Source of the DNA: Ga0074130 sp964499485
Lineage (GTDB): Bacteria > Pseudomonadota > Gammaproteobacteria > Burkholderiales > Rhodocyclaceae
DNA length: 31,113 nucleotides
NCBI GenBank assembly: GCA_964499485.1
Contig: CAZCLF010000024.1
Span: 1-31,113 of the forward strand
Reading direction: 5' to 3'
Numbering within the stretch: the first letter of the stretch is position 1; each line of letters begins with the position of its first letter. Of this stretch, positions 6,769 through 14,206 are shown in pieces. The position numbers were made by a program, and so were the translations under genes. The notes beneath the pieces were generated by a model. That model saw only the letters and a list, made by a program, of their open reading frames with translations. It had not been told where the DNA came from and searched no databases.

Positions 6769-7137
6769 ATGATCCAAATGCAATCGGTTCTGAACGTTGC
6801 CGACAACACCGGCGCACGTTCGGTGATGTGCATCAAAGTGCTGGGCGGCTCTAAGCGTCGCTATGCCGGCATCGGCGATGTCATCAAGGTCAGCATCAAG
6901 GATGCTGCACCGCGTGGGCGTGTCAAGAAGGGCGAAGTTTATAACGCTGTGGTGGTTCGTACCGCCAAGGGTGTTCGTCGCTCCGATGGTTCGCTTGTTA
7001 AGTTTGACGGCAATGCTGCTGTCCTGCTGAATAACAAGCTTGAGCCGATTGGCACGCGTATTTTTGGGCCGGTCACCCGTGAGCTTCGTACTGAGAAGTT
7101 CATGAAGATCGTCTCGCTGGCGCCAGAAGTTCTGTAA
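6769..7137 (+). CDS. rplN: 50S ribosomal protein L14
   Basis: L14 contributes to intersubunit bridges and the docking face for ribosome silencing factor. The 122-residue product begins MIQMQSVLNVADNTGAR and holds FDGNAAVLLNN and GTRIFGPVTRELR, all diagnostic. ATG 6769 follows GGAGA at 6754-6758. It is the first gene of the spc operon, behind the predicted promoter and hairpin leader. Confidence 0.99.
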   Translation: MIQMQSVLNVADNTGARSVMCIKVLGGSKRRYAGIGDVIKVSIKDAAPRGRVKKGEVYNAVVVRTAKGVRRSDGSLVKFDGNAAVLLNNKLEPIGTRIFGPVTRELRTEKFMKIVSLAPEVL

Positions 7138-7148
7138 GGGGTGCGCGC

Positions 7149-7466
7149 ATGAACAAGATTCGTACGGGCGACGAAGTCGTCGTCCTCACAGGCAAAGACA
7201 AGGGCAAGCGTGGCGCAGTCACGCAGTGGCTCGGTGATAAGGTCGTTGTGGCCGGCATCAACCGTGTCAAGAAGCATGTCAAGCCTAACCCGGTAAAGGG
7301 TGAAAACGGTGGCATCGTTGAAAAAGAGATGCCGATCCAGATTTCTAACGTAGCGCTGTTCAACCCGGCCACCCAAAAGGCGGATCGTGTTGGCTTCAAG
7401 CTGCTGGACGATGGTCGCAAGGTTCGCTTCTTTAAGTCGAACGGCGAAGTCGTCGACGCTGCATAA
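7149..7466 (+). CDS. rplX: 50S ribosomal protein L24
   Basis: L24 initiates 50S assembly on the 5' domain of 23S rRNA. The 105-residue protein opens with the KOW motif, IRTGDEVVVLTGKDKGKRG, followed by VKPNPVKGENGGI. The ATG is 11 bp after rplN, and rplE begins 9 bp beyond the stop. Confidence 0.98.
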   Translation: MNKIRTGDEVVVLTGKDKGKRGAVTQWLGDKVVVAGINRVKKHVKPNPVKGENGGIVEKEMPIQISNVALFNPATQKADRVGFKLLDDGRKVRFFKSNGEVVDAA

Positions 7467-7475
7467 GGAACTGAC

Positions 7476-8015
7476 ATGGCTCGCTTGCAACAATTTTACA
7501 AAGAGACCGTGACTGCTGAATTGCAAAAGCAATTCAACTACACCTCGGTTATGGAAATTCCACGCATCACCAAGATCACCTTGAACATGGGTGTCGGTGA
7601 AGCTGTGGGTGACAAAAAGGTGCTTGAGCACGCTGTCGCTGATATGACCAAGATCGCCGGTCAAAAGCCTGTGATCACCAAGGCCAAGAAGGCAATCGCA
7701 GGTTTCAAGATCCGTGAAGGTTATCCGATCGGCTGTATGGTTACCCTGCGCGGCACTACCATGTATGAATTCCTGGATCGCTTGGTAACTGTAGCGCTGC
7801 CGCGTATCCGTGACTTCCGCGGTATCTCGGGCAAGGGTTTCGACGGTCGTGGTAACTACAACGTCGGCTTCAAGGAACAAATTATTTTCCCTGAAATCGA
7901 GTACGACAAGATCGATGCGCTGCGCGGTATGAATGTCAGCATTACCACCACTGCGAAGACGGATGCGGAAGCCAAGGCGCTTCTCGCCGCTTTCAAGTTC
8001 CCGTTCAAGAACTGA
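7476..8015 (+). CDS. rplE: 50S ribosomal protein L5
   Basis: L5 binds 5S rRNA and contacts P-site tRNA. The 179-residue product has the motif KITLNMGVGEA near the N terminus, GYPIGCMVTLRG in the middle and FPFKN at the end, matching the E. coli protein in length. AAGGA lies at 7465-7469, just upstream. In E. coli the S8 repressor site overlaps the start of this gene; I could not identify an equivalent fold by eye. Confidence 0.98.
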   Translation: MARLQQFYKETVTAELQKQFNYTSVMEIPRITKITLNMGVGEAVGDKKVLEHAVADMTKIAGQKPVITKAKKAIAGFKIREGYPIGCMVTLRGTTMYEFLDRLVTVALPRIRDFRGISGKGFDGRGNYNVGFKEQIIFPEIEYDKIDALRGMNVSITTTAKTDAEAKALLAAFKFPFKN

Positions 8016-8022
8016 GGGAAAC

Positions 8023-8328
8023 ATGGCGAAACTTGCACTTATCAATCGTGAAGCGAAGCGTGCCAAGATGGTGGCGAAGTATGCCGCCAAGCGTGCTGCG
8101 CTGAATGCAATCATTGACAATGCCAAGCTGTCGGATGAGGAGCGTCAAGCTGCGCGCCTCAAGCTCCAGCAGCTTCCGCGTGACTCTGCACCGACACGTC
8201 AGCGTAATCGCTGTGCGCTGACCGGGCGTCCGCGTGGCGTGTTCCGTAAATTTGGTCTGGGCCGGATGAAGTTGCGCGATATCGCTATGCGCGGCGAAAT
8301 TCCTGGTATGACCAAGGCCAGCTGGTAA
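8023..8328 (+). CDS. rpsN: 30S ribosomal protein S14, zinc-free type
   Basis: S14 is a 30S head protein. The start is ATG 8023 (MAKLALINREAKRAKM), preceded by GAGGGAA at 8014-8020; the open frame runs further upstream but that region belongs to rplE. The product is 101 residues with NRCALTGRPRGVFRKFG and ends MTKASW. It lacks the paired CxxC motifs of the short zinc-binding form, so it is the long C-minus variant. Confidence 0.97.
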   Translation: MAKLALINREAKRAKMVAKYAAKRAALNAIIDNAKLSDEERQAARLKLQQLPRDSAPTRQRNRCALTGRPRGVFRKFGLGRMKLRDIAMRGEIPGMTKASW

Positions 8329-8340
8329 GGAGATCGACAA

Positions 8341-8736
8341 ATGAGTATGACTGATCCGATCGCCGATATGCTGACCCGTATCCGTAATGCACAGATGGCT
8401 GAGAAGGCCGCTGTCACCATGCCTTCGTCGAAGCTCAAGGTGTCGATCGCCAAGGTGCTGAAGGATGAGGGTTATATCGACGACTTCGCTATCCGTGAAA
8501 ACGGTGGCTTGTCCCAGCTTGATATCGCTCTGAAGTACTACGCTGGCCGTCCGGTCATTGAGCGTATCGAGCGCATTTCCAAGCCTGGTCTGCGTGTGTA
8601 CAAGGGTGCAAATGATCTGCCCCGTGTCATGAACGGCCTGGGTATCGCCATTGTTTCCACCCCCAAGGGTGTGATGACTGACAGCAAGGCCCGCGCCGGC
8701 AACATCGGCGGCGAAGTGCTCTGCGTCGTGGCGTAA
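8341..8736 (+). CDS. rpsH: 30S ribosomal protein S8
   Basis: S8 is a primary binder of the 16S rRNA central domain and the known repressor of the spc operon in E. coli. The 131-residue protein starts MSMTDPIADMLTRIRN and ends with the conserved GGEVLCVVA. AAGGAG sits at 8328-8333. Spacing to both neighbours is 12 bp. Confidence 0.98.
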   Translation: MSMTDPIADMLTRIRNAQMAEKAAVTMPSSKLKVSIAKVLKDEGYIDDFAIRENGGLSQLDIALKYYAGRPVIERIERISKPGLRVYKGANDLPRVMNGLGIAIVSTPKGVMTDSKARAGNIGGEVLCVVA

Positions 8737-8748
8737 GGAGATATGACA

Positions 8749-9282
8749 ATGTCACGCGTTGCAAAATATCCCGTTGAGTTGCCGCAAGGTGTTGATGTCA
8801 CCATCGCTGGTGGTGAAATTAGCGTCAAGGGTCCTCTGGGTACTCTGAAGCAGGCACTGCTCCCGTCTGTGACCATCGAGAAGGAAGGCGCTTCTCTGCA
8901 GGTCAAGGCTGTTGAAGGTGCGGTGAATGCCGGTGCGATGTCTGGAACCCAGCGCGCACTGTTGAACAACATGGTGATTGGCGTTAGCAAGGGTTTCGAG
9001 CGCAAGCTGACCTTGGTAGGCGTGGGTTACCGTGCTCAAGCACAGGGCGACAAGCTGAATCTGAGCCTGGGTTTCTCCCACCCCGTGGTGCATGACATGC
9101 CGCAAGGCATTAAGGTTGAGACTCCGACTCAGACCGAGATCATCATCAAGGGCATCAACAAACAAGTGGTTGGCCAGGTGGCTGCCGAGATTCGTGCTTA
9201 TCGTTCGCCAGAGCCATACAAGGGCAAGGGTGTTCGTTACTCCGACGAAACGGTTGCTATCAAGGAAACCAAGAAGAAGTAA
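8749..9282 (+). CDS. rplF: 50S ribosomal protein L6
   Basis: L6 lies near the sarcin-ricin loop and factor-binding site. From ATG 8749 the product is 177 residues, the same as E. coli, beginning MSRVAKYPVELPQGV and ending with PEPYKGKGVRY plus a lysine-rich tail. An in-frame ATG at 8743 is only 2 bp from AAGGAG (8735-8740), so the second ATG with 8-bp spacing is the better choice. Confidence 0.98.
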   Translation: MSRVAKYPVELPQGVDVTIAGGEISVKGPLGTLKQALLPSVTIEKEGASLQVKAVEGAVNAGAMSGTQRALLNNMVIGVSKGFERKLTLVGVGYRAQAQGDKLNLSLGFSHPVVHDMPQGIKVETPTQTEIIIKGINKQVVGQVAAEIRAYRSPEPYKGKGVRYSDETVAIKETKKK

Positions 9283-9294
9283 GGGCGATAGATT

Positions 9295-9648
9295 ATGGAC
9301 AAAAAAGAAACTCGTCTGCGCCGCGCGCGCAGGACTCGTCTCAAGATCGCCGAGCTCAAGATGGCTCGTCTGGCGGTGCATCGCACCAACAGCCACATCT
9401 ACGCCCAGATCTTCTCCGGTTGTGGCACGCAAGTGCTGGCAGCTGCTTCCACTGCTGAAAAGGCAGTCAGTACCCAGCTGGCAAACGGCGGCAACGTCGC
9501 TGCTGCAACCGTGATCGGCAAGCTCATTGCCGAGCGCGCGAAGGCCAAGGGTGTGGAAGAAGTTGCTTTCGATCGTTCCGGGTTCCGTTACCACGGTCGC
9601 GTTAAGGCGCTGGCCGAAGCCGCCCGCGAAGGCGGCCTCAAGTTCTAA
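9295..9648 (+). CDS. rplR: 50S ribosomal protein L18
   Basis: L18 delivers 5S rRNA to the 50S subunit together with L5. The 117-residue protein has the basic N terminus KETRLRRARRTRLKI, the central AVHRTNSHIYAQI and the C-terminal DRSGFRYHGRVKALAEAAR, which are characteristic. It lies 12 bp after rplF and 12 bp before rpsE. Confidence 0.98.
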   Translation: MDKKETRLRRARRTRLKIAELKMARLAVHRTNSHIYAQIFSGCGTQVLAAASTAEKAVSTQLANGGNVAAATVIGKLIAERAKAKGVEEVAFDRSGFRYHGRVKALAEAAREGGLKF

Positions 9649-9660
9649 GCGAGATTAAAA

Positions 9661-10188
9661 ATGGCTAAACCGCAAGGTAAAAAGCAGCAACAGGCGCAGG
9701 AAGAACGCGACGACGGCTTGCGCGAGAAAATGGTTGCGATCAACCGCGTCACCAAGGTGGTGAAGGGGGGTCGTATCATGGGCTTCGCAGCATTGACCGT
9801 GGTAGGTGATGGCGACGGTGCTGTTGGTATGGGTAAGGGCAAGTCCCGTGAAGTGCCGGTTGCAGTGCAAAAGGCAATGGACGAAGCTCGCCGCAAGATG
9901 AACAAGGTCAGCCTGAAGTCCGGCACCCTGCAACACACTGTCACTGGCAAGCACGGTGCAGCTGTTGTGCTGATGCAGCCAGCTTCGCCGGGTACCGGCA
10001 TCATTGCTGGTGGCCCGATGCGTGCAGTGTTCGAAGTGATGGGTGTAACTGACGTTGTGGCTAAGTGCCTGGGTTCGACCAACCCATACAACGTGGTTCG
10101 TGCAACCCTGAACGGCCTGTTTGCAACCAGCACCCCGTCGGAAATTGCCGCTAAGCGTGGTAAGACCGTCGCTGAAATTCTGGAGTAA
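9661..10188 (+). CDS. rpsE: 30S ribosomal protein S5
   Basis: S5 guards decoding accuracy and lies at the mRNA entrance with S3 and S4. The 175-residue product contains the double-stranded-RNA-binding-like block NRVTKVVKGG, then RIMGFAALTVVGDGDG, and the C-terminal GSTNPYNVVRATLNGL. rpmD follows after only 4 bp. Confidence 0.98.
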   Translation: MAKPQGKKQQQAQEERDDGLREKMVAINRVTKVVKGGRIMGFAALTVVGDGDGAVGMGKGKSREVPVAVQKAMDEARRKMNKVSLKSGTLQHTVTGKHGAAVVLMQPASPGTGIIAGGPMRAVFEVMGVTDVVAKCLGSTNPYNVVRATLNGLFATSTPSEIAAKRGKTVAEILE

Positions 10189-10192
10189 GCAC

Positions 10193-10375
10193 ATGTCCGA
10201 CAAGAAGATCAAGGTCACGCTCGTTAAGAGCCTGATCGGTACCAAGCAGGATCATCGTGCCACCGTGCGTGGTCTGGGTCTGCGTAAGCTGAACAGCAGC
10301 GCGCTCCTGGAAGATACCCCATCGGTTCGCGGCATGATTCACAAGGTGTCCTACCTCGTCAAAGTTGAGGGCTAA
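10193..10375 (+). CDS. rpmD: 50S ribosomal protein L30
   Basis: L30 is a small 50S protein. The real start is ATG 10193 (MSDKKIKVTLVKSLIG), 4 bp after rpsE and preceded by GGAG at 10182-10185; the longer open frame upstream lies within rpsE. The 60-residue product has RATVRGLGLRKLNS and VRGMIHKVSYLVKV, the family hallmarks. Confidence 0.97.
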   Translation: MSDKKIKVTLVKSLIGTKQDHRATVRGLGLRKLNSSALLEDTPSVRGMIHKVSYLVKVEG

Positions 10376-10381
10376 TAGATC

Positions 10382-10819
10382 ATGGAACTGAATACAATCA
10401 AGCCGGCTGACGGCGCTACCCACTACAAGAAGCGTGTTGGTCGTGGTATTGGTAGTGGTCTCGGCAAGACCGCTGGTCGCGGCCACAAGGGTCAAAAGTC
10501 CCGTGCTGGCGGCTTCCACAAGGTTGGTTTTGAAGGCGGTCAAATGCCGCTGGCACGTCGTCTGCCGAAGCGTGGCTTTGTCTCGCTTACTGCAGGCCGC
10601 AATGCCGAAGTGCGTTTGTCTGAGCTGGAAAAGCTGCCAGTTGATCAAGTCGATCTGCTGACCTTGAAGCAAGCAGGCGTTATTCCTGCTGACTCGCTGT
10701 CTGCAAAGGTGATTCTGTCTGGCGCGCTGACCAAAAAGATCGTTCTGCGCGGCGTTGGTGCCACCAAGGGTGCCAAGGCAGCCATCGAAGCTGCCGGTGG
10801 CAGCGTCGCAGCTGACTAA
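10382..10819 (+). CDS. rplO: 50S ribosomal protein L15
   Basis: L15 is a late-assembly 50S protein with an extended glycine/lysine-rich N-terminal arm. The 145-residue product shows GRGIGSGLGKTAGRGHKGQ and FEGGQMPLARRLPKRGF. It is followed 18 bp later by secY, the standard order. Confidence 0.98.
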   Translation: MELNTIKPADGATHYKKRVGRGIGSGLGKTAGRGHKGQKSRAGGFHKVGFEGGQMPLARRLPKRGFVSLTAGRNAEVRLSELEKLPVDQVDLLTLKQAGVIPADSLSAKVILSGALTKKIVLRGVGATKGAKAAIEAAGGSVAAD

Positions 10820-10837
10820 GTAACAAGGTAAGGTTTC

Positions 10838-12166
10838 GTGGCGACAGCAACTCCAGCCCTCGGCAAGACCGGTAAGTTTGGCGATCTGTGGAGCCGTTTA
10901 TGGTTCCTGCTCGGCGCATTGGTTGTGTACCGTATCGGTGCACACATCCCTGTGCCGGGTATTGATCCGCAAAAGCTTGCTGAGCTATTCCAGAGTCAAC
11001 AAGGCGGCATCCTCGGGGTGTTCAATTTGTTCTCGGGCGGCGCGCTGTCGCGCTTTACTATCTTCGCACTGGGCATCATGCCCTACATTTCTGCGTCGAT
11101 CATCATGCAACTCATGACGATCGCTCTACCGCAGTTTGAGGCGCTGAAGAAGGAAGGTGAAGCCGGTCGGCGCAAGATTACGCAATACACCCGTTATGGT
11201 ACTGTTGCGTTGGCTTTGTTCCAAGGTTTTGGTATTGCAGTTGCACTTGAAGCCCAGCCGGGTCTTGTTCTCGATCCAGGCATGTTGTTCCGCTTTACAG
11301 CGGTAATGACATTGTTGACGGGGACCATGTTCCTGATGTGGCTGGGTGAGCAAATCACCGAGCGTGGTTTAGGTAACGGCATCTCCATCATCATCTTCGC
11401 GGGCATTGTGTCCGGTTTGCCGAGTTCGCTTGGTGGCTTGTTTGAATTGATCCGCACTGGATCGATGCATCCCTTGGCTGGTTTGTTCATTTGCCTGCTT
11501 GTGGTTGCTGTCACTTATGTGGTGGTATTTGTTGAGCGTGGCCAGCGTAAGATTCTGGTCAATTACGCGAAGCGCCAAGTAGGGAACAAGATTTATGGTG
11601 GCCAGAGTTCACATCTGCCACTGAAACTGAATATGTCGGGTGTGATCCCTCCGATCTTTGCATCGTCGATCATTCTGTTCCCGGCCACGGCCGCGAGCTG
11701 GTTCAGCTCAGGCAACGAAAGTATGCGTTGGTTGAAGGACGTGGCAGCTACGTTGTCACCTGGTCAGCCGATCTATGTGATGTTGTACGCCTTAGCAATT
11801 GTTTTCTTCTGTTTCTTCTATACCGCGTTGGTTTTCAACTCGCGTGAAACAGCTGACAACCTGAAGAAGAGCGGTGCGTTTGTGCCTGGTATTCGTCCGG
11901 GAGAACAAACATCTAAGTACATTGATAAGATCCTGATGCGCTTGACCCTTGTGGGCGCGATCTACATCACGATTGTTTGCTTGCTGCCCGAGTTTTTGAT
12001 TCTCAAGTGGAATGTGCCGTTTTATTTTGGTGGTACAAGCCTGTTGATTATCGTTGTAGTAACCATGGATTTCATGGCACAAGTTCAGGCTTACCTGATG
12101 TCGCACCAGTACGAGAGCCTGTTGAAAAAAGCTAATTTCAAGGGCCAGGGTCTGCCTGGTCGTTAA
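10838..12166 (+). CDS. secY: Protein translocase subunit SecY
   Basis: SecY is the channel-forming subunit of the Sec translocon in the inner membrane. The 442-residue protein uses a GTG start behind AAGGTAAGG. It has the expected ten hydrophobic segments, beginning with LWFLLGALVVYRIGAHIPVPG; the second is preceded by the plug region (GGILGVFNLFSGGALSR), and the cytosolic loop ERGQRKILVNYAKRQVG lies between segments 6 and 7. Codon use is a little less biased than in the ribosomal genes on either side. infA starts 8 bp downstream. Confidence 0.99.
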   Translation: MATATPALGKTGKFGDLWSRLWFLLGALVVYRIGAHIPVPGIDPQKLAELFQSQQGGILGVFNLFSGGALSRFTIFALGIMPYISASIIMQLMTIALPQFEALKKEGEAGRRKITQYTRYGTVALALFQGFGIAVALEAQPGLVLDPGMLFRFTAVMTLLTGTMFLMWLGEQITERGLGNGISIIIFAGIVSGLPSSLGGLFELIRTGSMHPLAGLFICLLVVAVTYVVVFVERGQRKILVNYAKRQVGNKIYGGQSSHLPLKLNMSGVIPPIFASSIILFPATAASWFSSGNESMRWLKDVAATLSPGQPIYVMLYALAIVFFCFFYTALVFNSRETADNLKKSGAFVPGIRPGEQTSKYIDKILMRLTLVGAIYITIVCLLPEFLILKWNVPFYFGGTSLLIIVVVTMDFMAQVQAYLMSHQYESLLKKANFKGQGLPGR

Positions 12167-12174
12167 AAAGGTTT

Positions 12175-12393
12175 ATGTCGAAGGAAGACGTTATTGAAAT
12201 GCAGGGGGAGGTAGTTGAAAACCTTCCGAATGCAACCTTTAGGGTCAAGCTGGAAAATGGGCACATTGTGCTCGGTCATATCTCCGGCAAGATGCGTATG
12301 CACTATATTCGCATCCTCCCTGGTGACAAGGTAACTGTACAGCTGACGCCGTACGATCTGACCAAAGGTCGTATTGTGTTCCGTGCCAAGTAG
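12175..12393 (+). CDS. infA: Translation initiation factor IF-1
   Basis: IF-1 blocks the 30S A site during initiation. It is a 72-residue OB-fold protein with the typical MSKEDVIEMQGEVVENLPN start, GHISGKMRMHYIRILPGD core and TKGRIVFRAK end. It is 8 bp after secY. A 142-bp gap to rpmJ follows. Betaproteobacteria can carry a second infA elsewhere; this copy is the spc-operon form. Confidence 0.98.
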   Translation: MSKEDVIEMQGEVVENLPNATFRVKLENGHIVLGHISGKMRMHYIRILPGDKVTVQLTPYDLTKGRIVFRAK

Positions 12394-12401
12394 TACTACT
12401 C

Positions 12402-12502
12402 GAACGATAGTCCGTTCATTAAGAATTGTTCAATGCTTGTTCCCTCGACAGGCGGCGAAAAGCGCAAGGGGTGGCTGCCCCCGAGCAACCCGAGCAATCG
12501 GG
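12402..12502 (+). promoter_or_regulatory. infA-rpmJ intergenic stem-loops and tandem 9-mer
   Basis: Three small stems can form: GAACG-ATAGTC-CGTTC (12402-12417), GGGGT-GGCT-GCCCC (12468-12481) and CCCGA-GCAA-TCGGG (12489-12502), the last closed by a GNRA-type tetraloop. The 9-mer CCCGAGCAA is repeated in tandem (12480-12488 and 12489-12497), giving two alternative 5' arms for the last stem. No promoter is convincing here. Function is unknown; a processing or translational-control region for rpmJ is possible. Confidence 0.35.
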
Positions 12503-12535
12503 CGTGAGTTTTAAAAGTTGTAACCGGAGACAATT

Positions 12536-12649
12536 ATGAAAGTTCTGGCTTCAGTGAAGTGTATTTGCCGTAATTGCAAGATCATTCGGCGTAACCGCGT
12601 GGTTCGTGTCATTTGTACCGATCCTCGCCACAAGCAGCGTCAAGGTTGA
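12536..12649 (+). CDS. rpmJ: 50S ribosomal protein L36, zinc-binding type
   Basis: L36 is the smallest 50S protein. Translation from ATG 12536 gives 37 residues, MKVLASVKCICRNCK and onward, ending RHKQRQG. The zinc ligands of the C-plus form are present: Cys11, Cys14, Cys27 and His32. CGGAGA (12525-12530) is its ribosome binding site. It lies between infA and rpsM as in many proteobacteria, and the rpsM promoter -35 overlaps its stop codon. Confidence 0.97.
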   Translation: MKVLASVKCICRNCKIIRRNRVVRVICTDPRHKQRQG

Positions 12650-12675
12650 CGCAAAATAGTGACCTGCGATATACT
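12646..12675 (+). promoter_or_regulatory. Predicted sigma70 promoter of the alpha operon
   Basis: TTGACG (12646-12651, 5/6) and TATACT (12670-12675, 5/6) are separated by 18 bp. The -35 overlaps the rpmJ stop. The bases 12673-12686 (ACTCGCGGGTTTTC) match the rpsJ promoter discriminator and start region at 13 of 14 positions. The leader to rpsM would be about 34 nt. Confidence 0.7.
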
Positions 12676-12715
12676 CGCGGGTTTTCCGTTCCACGACGAT
12701 TAGGGTGACCTAGTT

Positions 12716-13081
12716 ATGGCCCGCATCGCAGGCGTCAATATTCCGAATCATCAGCATGCCGAAATCGCTTTAACCGCGATTTTTGGCGTCGGTCGCACCC
12801 GCGCACAGAAAATCTGTGACGCAGCCGGTGTTGTTCGTTCCAACAAAATCAAGGACCTCACGGATGCTCAGCTCGAGCGTCTGCGTGAAGAGGTCGGCAA
12901 GTTCACCGTAGAAGGTGACTTGCGTCGTGAAGTCACGATGAGCATTAAGCGTCTGATGGACTTGGGCTGCTACCGCGGCCTGCGTCATCGTCGCGGTCTG
13001 CCGTGCCGTGGCCAACGTACCCGCACGAATGCTCGTACCCGCAAGGGCCCGCGCAAGTCGATCGCTGGCGCCAAGAAGTAA
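12716..13081 (+). CDS. rpsM: 30S ribosomal protein S13
   Basis: S13 is a head protein contacting the P-site tRNA and L5. The 121-residue product begins MARIAGVNIPNHQHAE and contains RGLRHRRGLPCRGQRTRTN, both diagnostic. AGGGTG at 12702-12707 is the likely ribosome binding site. It heads the alpha operon; in E. coli the S4 repressor binds around this start, but I did not resolve a comparable pseudoknot. Confidence 0.98.
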   Translation: MARIAGVNIPNHQHAEIALTAIFGVGRTRAQKICDAAGVVRSNKIKDLTDAQLERLREEVGKFTVEGDLRREVTMSIKRLMDLGCYRGLRHRRGLPCRGQRTRTNARTRKGPRKSIAGAKK

Positions 13082-13096
13082 TCAGGAACCTTAAAT

Positions 13097-13486
13097 ATGG
13101 CAAAGACTGCAGCTAAAGTCCGTAAGAAGGTCAAGAAGAACGTAGCCGAAGGTATCGCACACGTTCACGCTTCCTTCAACAATACGATCATCACTATCAC
13201 CGATCGCCAGGGTAATGCCCTGTCGTGGGCTACCTCTGGCGGCGCTGGTTTCAAAGGCTCCCGCAAGAGCACCCCGTTTGCTGCCCAGGTTGCTGCTGAA
13301 GCAGCCGGCAAGGTGGCAATTGAATGTGGTGTGAAGAACCTCGAAGTTCGCATCAAGGGTCCAGGCCCTGGTCGCGAATCGGCGGTGCGTGCCCTGAATG
13401 CCCTCGGCATTAAGATCTCGAGCATCACCGACATCACCCCGATTCCCCACAACGGATGCCGGCCGCCCAAGCGCCGCCGCATCTAA
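13097..13486 (+). CDS. rpsK: 30S ribosomal protein S11
   Basis: S11 forms part of the 30S platform. The 129-residue protein has the core region VHASFNNTIITITDRQGN and the invariant C terminus HNGCRPPKRRRI. It lies 15 bp after rpsM and 15 bp before rpsD. Confidence 0.98.
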   Translation: MAKTAAKVRKKVKKNVAEGIAHVHASFNNTIITITDRQGNALSWATSGGAGFKGSRKSTPFAAQVAAEAAGKVAIECGVKNLEVRIKGPGPGRESAVRALNALGIKISSITDITPIPHNGCRPPKRRRI

Positions 13487-13501
13487 TCAGGAGACGAAAC
13501 C

Positions 13502-14131
13502 GTGGCCCGTAATCTTGATGCCAAGTGCCGTCAATGCCGCCGTGAGGGCGAGAAGCTTTTCCTCAAGGGCGAGAAGTGCTTTACCGATAAGTGCGCGATT
13601 GAGCGCCGTAGCTATGCTCCTGGCCAACACGGCCAGAAGTCTGGTGCCCGTCTGTCCGGCTATGGTCAGCAACTGCGTGAAAAGCAAAAGATTCGCCGTA
13701 CCTATGGCGTTCTAGAGCGTCAATTCCGCAAGACCTTCGCCATTGCTGAAAGCCGCAAGGGTCAGACAGGTGAGAACCTGCTGCAATTGCTGGAAGCTCG
13801 TCTGGATACCGTTGCATATCGTATGGGTTTTGGTGCTTCGCGCGCTGAGTCCCGTCAGGTTGTGCGTCACAACGGCGTGCTGGTGAACGGCAAGCGTGTG
13901 AACATCCCTTCCTACGTTGTCCGTGCGGGCGATGTGGTTGAACTGACCGAAGCTGCTCGTGGCCATCTGCGCACTAAGGCTGCTCTGGCTGCCGCTGAAT
14001 CACGTGGCTTCCCTGAGTGGGTGAGTGTAGATGTCAAGGCTGCTAAGGGTACTTTCAAGGCACTGCCGCAACGCGCCGAGCTTTCCTCGTCGCTGAACGA
14101 AGGCCTCGTGGTCGAACTCTACTCGCGCTAA
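13502..14131 (+). CDS. rpsD: 30S ribosomal protein S4, zinc-ribbon form
   Basis: S4 is a primary 16S rRNA binder, an antitermination factor and the alpha-operon repressor in E. coli. The 209-residue protein starts at GTG 13502 behind AGGAGA. The N terminus keeps four cysteines (Cys9, Cys12, Cys26, Cys31), typical of zinc-binding C-plus S4, followed by the S4 RNA-binding domain (LEARLDTVAYRMGFG, then VRHNGVLVNGKRVN). A conspicuous hairpin and mini-ORF separate it from rpoA. Confidence 0.98.
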   Translation: MARNLDAKCRQCRREGEKLFLKGEKCFTDKCAIERRSYAPGQHGQKSGARLSGYGQQLREKQKIRRTYGVLERQFRKTFAIAESRKGQTGENLLQLLEARLDTVAYRMGFGASRAESRQVVRHNGVLVNGKRVNIPSYVVRAGDVVELTEAARGHLRTKAALAAAESRGFPEWVSVDVKAAKGTFKALPQRAELSSSLNEGLVVELYSR

Positions 14132-14145
14132 TCGAATGTGACTGG

Positions 14146-14179
14146 CGATACGGGCATAGGATAACTATGGCCCGTATCG
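14146..14179 (+). promoter_or_regulatory. Long stem-loop between rpsD and rpoA
   Basis: CGATACGGGCATAG (14146-14159) pairs with CTATGGCCCGTATCG (14165-14179) over 14 bp, with a single bulged G and loop GATAA. No T-run follows, so it is not a terminator. It is far more stable than anything expected by chance in a 75-bp gap. The 3' arm holds the ATG of an eight-codon mini-ORF. Confidence 0.65.
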
Positions 14180-14193
14180 TCGTTGCTATTTAA
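14167..14193 (+). other. Possible eight-codon leader ORF before rpoA
   Basis: ATG 14167 opens a frame encoding MARIVVAI and stops with TAA at 14191-14193, directly upstream of the rpoA ribosome binding site GAAGGA (14195-14200). AGGAT at 14158-14162 could serve as its own binding site. The first 13 bases match the start of rpsM at 12 positions. Translation is not shown; the mini-ORF could couple translation into rpoA or be a chance frame. Confidence 0.3.
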
Positions 14194-14206
14194 CGAAGGA
14201 ATGCAG

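Noticed and set aside
7440..7530. S8 repressor site at the rplE start, as in E. coli spc mRNA
   Set aside because: No clear mimic of the 16S rRNA helix could be recognised by eye; a covariance search would be needed.
6939..8126. Open frame of 395 codons on the minus strand across rplN-rpsN
   Set aside because: Antisense shadow of highly expressed genes; composition His/Asp/Arg-rich without domain features.
12389..12400. 12-bp palindrome AGTAGTACTACT at the infA stop
   Set aside because: Perfect symmetry but no spacer for an RNA loop, and partly coding; likely chance.
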